A stretch of DNA of 16,434 nucleotides from Eubacteriales bacterium (GTDB taxonomy: Bacteria; Bacillota_A; Clostridia; Lachnospirales; Lachnospiraceae), in contig JAUNAE010000048.1 of assembly GCA_030527765.1 (NCBI GenBank), positions 1-16,434 on the forward strand, in the 5' to 3' direction. The position numbers and the translations under genes were made by a program. A model generated the notes under the pieces. That model was given only the letters and a program-made list of their open reading frames with translations. It made no database searches and was not told where the DNA came from. How positions within the stretch are numbered: position 1 is the stretch's first letter; the number at the start of each line of letters is the position of its first letter. Of this stretch, positions 13,041 through 16,434 are shown piece after piece.

Positions 13041-14982
13041 CGTCTGACTCCTCTTCTTCATCTTCTAATACTTCCACTTCGAATACCTCATCAATCACCT
13101 CTGTAGGTTTTGGCAGGTACTGTGGATTGATTTCTTTGTCTACCTGAAACCAGTTCTTCGGATTGGCATCCGATAACAACCGGTAATGTGGATGCTTCGT
13201 AATATCATATTTATCGGAAAAGAATGGTCTGGCACCTCTGATCTGCAAGATGCATTTACCACCATCCATGACAGCGATCTCATCCTCGGTCATCAGCTGT
13301 TTGCCCAGCTTCTGATAGTTCAGACCAAAGGATTTCTGATTGCTTCTTGTCTCCGATGTGTTGTAAAGATCGATGGTCTCTTTACCAAGGATCTCACTCA
13401 TTTCCTTCAAGGTTGTCTTCTCTTTTCCACCAAGGAACAATGTCGTATCACAGTTACCCACAATAGTATCTGCAGCATCCTTGTACATTGTTTTTAACTG
13501 GGACTGCGACTGTAAAATAATAGAAGCAGAGATCTCCCTGCTTCGAATCGTTGCAATCAGCTTATCAAATTGTGGAATCTGACCGATGTTCGCGAACTCA
13601 TCACAGATGACGCGGACATGGATTGGAAGACGACCACCATATACATCATCTGCTTTGTCGCAAAGCAGGTTAAATAGCTGTGACTGCAGCATGGCAATCA
13701 CAAAGTTAAATGTCGTATCGGTATCCGACATAATGAGAAATAGTGCCGTAAGCCGGTCTCCAATCTTGTCCAGTTCCATCTCATCGTAAGACATGATTTC
13801 CCTGAGTTCGCCGATATCAAATGGCGCCAGTCTGGCACCGCAGCTTACTAATATGCTCTTCGCAGTTTTGCCGGCACTTAATTTATATTTTCGGTACTGC
13901 CTTACAGCAAAGTGATCCGGATCTTTTTCTTCCAGATCTTCAAACAGAAGATCCACCGGATTCTTATACTCTTCATCTTCTTCTCGTACTTCGGACTCAT
14001 TCAAAAGATCCAGAAGTGTTGAGAAGTTTTTTTCCTCCTCTTCACCCTCATACCAGATATAAGCAATCAGTGCCGTATACAAAAGCTTCTCCGCTTTGTA
14101 CCAGAAATCCTGCTGCTCCTTTTCTCCCTCTCCTTTGGTATTGGCCATGATGACCGTCACCAGTTTCAGGATATCCTTCTCTGATTTGATATAGGCGAAT
14201 GGATTGTAATGAAGACTCTTTGAAAAATTGATAGTATTTAATACCTTGATCTCATAGGGCTGATAAATTGGTTTTCCATCCTCACCCTTGATAATCCTTC
14301 CTGTGTCATCCCTCTTCGGTGCGCCGCGCTTTAACATCTTGCCAACCTCACCTATAAGTGTACCTTTCGGATCAGTAAGCACATAACTACAGTTCATCTG
14401 CATAACCGATGGTTTCACAAAGAACCTTGTCTTACCGGATCCGGAACCACCGATAACCAGAATATTCTTATTTCTGGCATACTTAGGATTCTTCGGCCTG
14501 CTTTCCATTGTGATGGATTCGGTTGCTGTCAGGGGAACATTTAGCCAGGGATTGTCTGCCATATATGGCTTGATATCTTCCCTGTCACCCCATTTAGCTG
14601 AACCATACTCCACACCTTTTCGGAACTTCTTGGAATCCTGCTGCTTCTGCCAGATTAAGATTTTAGCTACCGCAGCTACACCGATACCAATCAGCAGGTC
14701 CTTTCCCTGAAAGCTTGGAATGACACCAAGTATCTGATTGGAATGCTCCATCAGATACATAATCTTTTCGCCAGCCTTCTCTCCCGGACTGATCTGATAC
14801 AGATGGGAGATCCGGTTGGCAATGATAAATATGAAAATATAGGGCAGGTTCATGATGATCAGCTTCTTTATGTCGTCGGCGGACAGCTTACCTTTTAGCT
14901 GACCAGTCAGCTTATAAAAGAATGACTTTACAGAAAATGAGGACTTTGTCTTTGATCTGTTCTTTGATTTCTTTGAACTCAT
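13030..14982 (-). CDS. virD4: VirD4/TraG-family coupling ATPase (PcfC-like)
   Basis: 650 residues. There are two N-terminal membrane helices (about 41-59 and 95-111), then EYGSAKWG, Walker A GGSGSGKT at 178-185, SYVLTDPKGTL at 199-209, and Walker B VRVICDEFANIGQIP at 456-470. QSQSQLKTMYKD is typical of the T4CP family. It should be the membrane hexamer that receives the relaxase-DNA complex and passes it to the channel, using ATP. The C-terminal ~24 residues are strongly acidic and end in SDDDL, which could be a docking tail. It overlaps pcfB by 4 nt (ATGA) and the downstream ATPase gene by 11 nt. Confidence 0.97.
   Translation of the reverse strand: MSSKKSKNRSKTKSSFSVKSFFYKLTGQLKGKLSADDIKKLIIMNLPYIFIFIIANRISHLYQISPGEKAGEKIMYLMEHSNQILGVIPSFQGKDLLIGIGVAAVAKILIWQKQQDSKKFRKGVEYGSAKWGDREDIKPYMADNPWLNVPLTATESITMESRPKNPKYARNKNILVIGGSGSGKTRFFVKPSVMQMNCSYVLTDPKGTLIGEVGKMLKRGAPKRDDTGRIIKGEDGKPIYQPYEIKVLNTINFSKSLHYNPFAYIKSEKDILKLVTVIMANTKGEGEKEQQDFWYKAEKLLYTALIAYIWYEGEEEEKNFSTLLDLLNESEVREEDEEYKNPVDLLFEDLEEKDPDHFAVRQYRKYKLSAGKTAKSILVSCGARLAPFDIGELREIMSYDEMELDKIGDRLTALFLIMSDTDTTFNFVIAMLQSQLFNLLCDKADDVYGGRLPIHVRVICDEFANIGQIPQFDKLIATIRSREISASIILQSQSQLKTMYKDAADTIVGNCDTTLFLGGKEKTTLKEMSEILGKETIDLYNTSETRSNQKSFGLNYQKLGKQLMTEDEIAVMDGGKCILQIRGARPFFSDKYDITKHPHYRLLSDANPKNWFQVDKEINPQYLPKPTEVIDEVFEVEVLEDEEEESDDDL
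13048..13053 (-). promoter_or_regulatory. Ribosome binding site choosing the AAA ATPase start at 13040
   Basis: GAGGAG, part of the acidic C-terminal codons of virD4, lies 7 nt before ATG 13040. The alternative ATG 13061 has no comparable site. The start therefore overlaps the virD4 stop, suggesting coupled translation. Confidence 0.7.
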
Positions 14983-15494
14983 CGCGACTGGCTCTGCACC
15001 TTCTGTTTGATCTTGCTTCTCTTATTCTGAGCAACCATAGCCCTGTATTTCTGCAGCCTCTTACGAATCGTATTCTTATTGGCTTTCTTAATCTGAGCCG
15101 ATGAGAAATCACGGAATGCTGCATGAATCGCATCCTGATCACGGCCTTTGAAGAACACCATATATACCGGAGGATCCTTTGATTTATCCTTCTTCACGGC
15201 ATAATTCACGCCGTAGTATCTGGCATAGCGTTCAAAAGACTTGATATTTTTATTATCGATCTCAATGTTGGTCATGCCGGCATTCTGGGAGGCAAGTTCC
15301 TTCACAGTGATCTTTCCCGGTTTCGGCTGATTCTTCTTCGCCGCTTTCTGCTGCATTTTGATATTCTTTTTCTGTGTTTTCTTCTGATCATGGTGCCTCA
15401 GATAAGCCTTGATTGCGGATAAAAGCACACCGCTTGTCAGCTTCGTGGCACGGATCGCCAGGGTCACAGTTTTATTAGTAACTTCTTCCTGCAT
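14979..15494 (-). CDS. pcfB: PcfB-family (DUF3801) relaxosome accessory protein
   Basis: 171 residues, very basic. The N-terminal helix (TVTLAIRATKLTSGVLLSAI) is typical of DUF3801/PcfB proteins. The central mixed alpha/beta part includes FERYARYYGVNYAVKKDK and YMVFFKGRDQDAIHAAF, and the C-terminus is a Lys/Arg-rich helix. In the pCF10 system PcfB binds the relaxase and the coupling protein PcfC, and the direct 4-nt overlap with virD4 fits that partnership. GGAGG is 9 nt before the chosen ATG 15494. An out-of-frame ATG at 15498 has 5-nt spacing and opens only 7 codons. Confidence 0.92.
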   Translation of the reverse strand: MQEEVTNKTVTLAIRATKLTSGVLLSAIKAYLRHHDQKKTQKKNIKMQQKAAKKNQPKPGKITVKELASQNAGMTNIEIDNKNIKSFERYARYYGVNYAVKKDKSKDPPVYMVFFKGRDQDAIHAAFRDFSSAQIKKANKNTIRKRLQKYRAMVAQNKRSKIKQKVQSQSR

Positions 15495-15574
15495 GCATTT
15501 GGTCCTCCCTTCCTACTGTACTTAACTGCTGTCCTCTATATAAATCATGGTAATCACTCCCCTCATCCTGATCC
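15495..15574. other. 80-nt spacer between the helicase loader gene and pcfB
   Basis: It contains the pcfB ribosome binding site and a 14-codon frame that begins after GATCAGG. No convincing promoter, terminator or stem-loop is seen. Confidence 0.5.
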
Positions 15575-16417
15575 CTACTGGGATTCCTGCAGCTTCATCC
15601 ATTCCATCTTCAAATCCTGCTCCTGCATTCTCTGATCGGAACCTTTATAAATCACCGGCAGGCACATCTCCATCAGTCGGCTGTAAATGCGCTGATGTTC
15701 CATATCCAAATCCGACCTTGTCATGTCCTGATAAGACAGATTGGTTGTCACTATAAGTGGCTTTTTGGTACAGTACCTGCGGTCGATCACGTTGTAGATC
15801 ATCTCCAGGGCAAATTCAGAATTTCTCTCTATGCCCAGATCGTCGATAATCAAAAGCGGATAAGATACCAGGTTCGCAATGATCTGATTCTTATCCGCAT
15901 AGGGCTTCGTTAATTCATTTAATATTCTGGAGAAGTTGGTCATCATGACACTGACTCCCTGCTCCATCAGAGCATTGGCAATGCATCCGGCAAAGAAACT
16001 CTTACCGGTACCAACAGGACCCATGATCACATAACCGATATTCTTCTCCTGCATCTCCTTCCAGTCCTTCACATATTTCCTGGCAAGGTTCAGCTTGGGA
16101 TTCTTCCCATTATCATTTTCAAAACGCCATTCACGGAAACGATGCTCGGTAAGCCCGATGGTCTTCAGACTCTGAACACGAATAGCAAATTCGCGTCTGG
16201 CCTCTTCTTCTTTTCTGGCTTCCATGATAGCTTGATCACATTTACACAGACAGGATACGACTCTTACATTTCCAAGGAAGTTATATCTGTTCTCTTTACG
16301 CTCCTTGCATACTCCGCATCTGCGAAGTCCGTCTTCGTCGTAATAATCTGTAGGCCTCCTGGTGGAGTTCTCCTCAACTCTGCCTGCAATATCAGAAATA
16401 ATATCTTCCACACTCAT
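15575..16417 (-). CDS. DnaC/IstB-like AAA+ helicase loader
   Basis: 280 residues. The N-terminal part has a Cys cluster resembling a zinc-binding site (Cys34, Cys37, Cys56, Cys58 and Cys60), as in DnaC/DnaI-type loaders. The AAA+ domain carries Walker A GPVGTGKS at 133-140, Walker B LLIIDDLG at 188-195, TTNLS as sensor 1, and SRLMEMC near the arginine finger. It should load the replicative helicase onto element DNA during replication or transfer. The start ATG 16417 follows GGAAAGGA, and 17 nt of upstream sequence remain in the window. It is the first visible gene of the block and ends 80 nt before pcfB. Confidence 0.92.
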   Translation of the reverse strand: MSVEDIISDIAGRVEENSTRRPTDYYDEDGLRRCGVCKERKENRYNFLGNVRVVSCLCKCDQAIMEARKEEEARREFAIRVQSLKTIGLTEHRFREWRFENDNGKNPKLNLARKYVKDWKEMQEKNIGYVIMGPVGTGKSFFAGCIANALMEQGVSVMMTNFSRILNELTKPYADKNQIIANLVSYPLLIIDDLGIERNSEFALEMIYNVIDRRYCTKKPLIVTTNLSYQDMTRSDLDMEHQRIYSRLMEMCLPVIYKGSDQRMQEQDLKMEWMKLQESQ

Positions 16418-16434
16418 AGTCCTTTCCCTTCCGG

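Larger units (their letters stand above)
1..16434. mobile_element. Internal part of a Tn1549/CTn-like integrative conjugative element
   Basis: The whole window reads as one conjugative module. A helicase loader, PcfB, VirD4, Maff2, a VirB6/TrbL-like protein, PrgI, VirB4, an NlpC/P60 hydrolase, DUF4315, DUF4366 and topoisomerase III occur in the order known from Tn1549-family elements and the C. difficile CTn elements (the CD1107 to CD1117 block). All are on one strand and intact. The terminal surface-protein gene is a typical passenger of these elements in gut Clostridia. Integrase, excisionase, relaxase, oriT and att sites are not present here, so the boundaries cannot be placed. Confidence 0.93.

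Noticed and set aside
13041..13061. Longer start for the AAA ATPase at 13061
   Set aside because: It adds 7 residues inside the virD4 acidic tail codons and has no good ribosome binding site, whereas ATG 13040 has GAGGAG at 7 nt.
15531..15562. 14-codon frame between the helicase loader and pcfB
   Set aside because: It is too short and featureless, with a weak ribosome binding site; most likely chance.
1..16434. CRISPR array, tRNA, rRNA, insertion sequence or group II intron
   Set aside because: No regularly spaced repeats, tRNA-like fold, transposase or reverse transcriptase frame was seen. All genes are intact apart from the one cut by the window edge.

Overview
This window is an internal segment of an integrative and conjugative element (ICE) of the Tn1549 / Clostridioides difficile CTn type. 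The likely host is a gut Clostridia, probably Lachnospiraceae. The evidence is the gene content and order (helicase loader, PcfB, VirD4, Maff2, VirB6/TrbL-like, PrgI, VirB4, NlpC/P60 hydrolase, DUF4315, DUF4366, topoisomerase III, large surface protein), the AGGAGG-type ribosome binding sites, and the moderate GC content. No integrase, relaxase, oriT, attachment site, tRNA or rRNA is visible, so both ends of the element lie outside the window.

Every convincing gene is on the minus strand and is transcribed from high to low coordinates. From right to left: (i) 16417-13030, the DNA-processing and coupling block, with a DnaC/IstB-like helicase loader, PcfB and the coupling ATPase VirD4, followed by a RecA/RepA-like ATPase (13040-12324). 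(ii) 12323-12002, the only long non-coding stretch. It has a weak terminator-like hairpin and then a compact, nested RNA fold that ends exactly at the ribosome binding site of Maff2. (iii) 12001-7900, the mating channel: Maff2, VirB6-like membrane protein, PrgI, VirB4, and a 36-residue membrane protein. (iv) 7884-3470, the envelope part: a membrane-anchored 3D + M23 + NlpC/P60 cell-wall hydrolase, a DUF4315 coiled-coil protein, and a DUF4366 membrane protein with Ig-like ectodomains. (v) 3448-1, topoisomerase III and then the first 543 codons of a secreted thioester-domain surface protein that runs off the left end.

Most junctions overlap or are very short, which suggests translational coupling: 4 nt pcfB/virD4, 11 nt virD4/AAA, 83 nt prgI/virB4, 23 nt DUF4315/DUF4366, and the adhesin's ribosome binding site formed by the last two codons of topB. 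The expected working order is as follows. The helicase loader and topoisomerase act on element DNA. PcfB and VirD4 bring the relaxosome to the channel. VirB4, PrgI, VirB6-like and Maff2 form the inner-membrane channel. The hydrolase opens the peptidoglycan. The surface adhesin probably aids contact with cells or host surfaces.

The observation most worth follow-up is the structured leader at 12012-12126 (minus strand). It has two stacked closing helices, two hairpins, and one pair that works only as G-U on the transcribed strand. It also has several mutually exclusive alternative pairings, one of which would cover the Maff2 ribosome binding site. It looks like a cis-regulatory RNA at the head of the mating-channel operon. 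I cannot tell from sequence alone whether it matches a described family.
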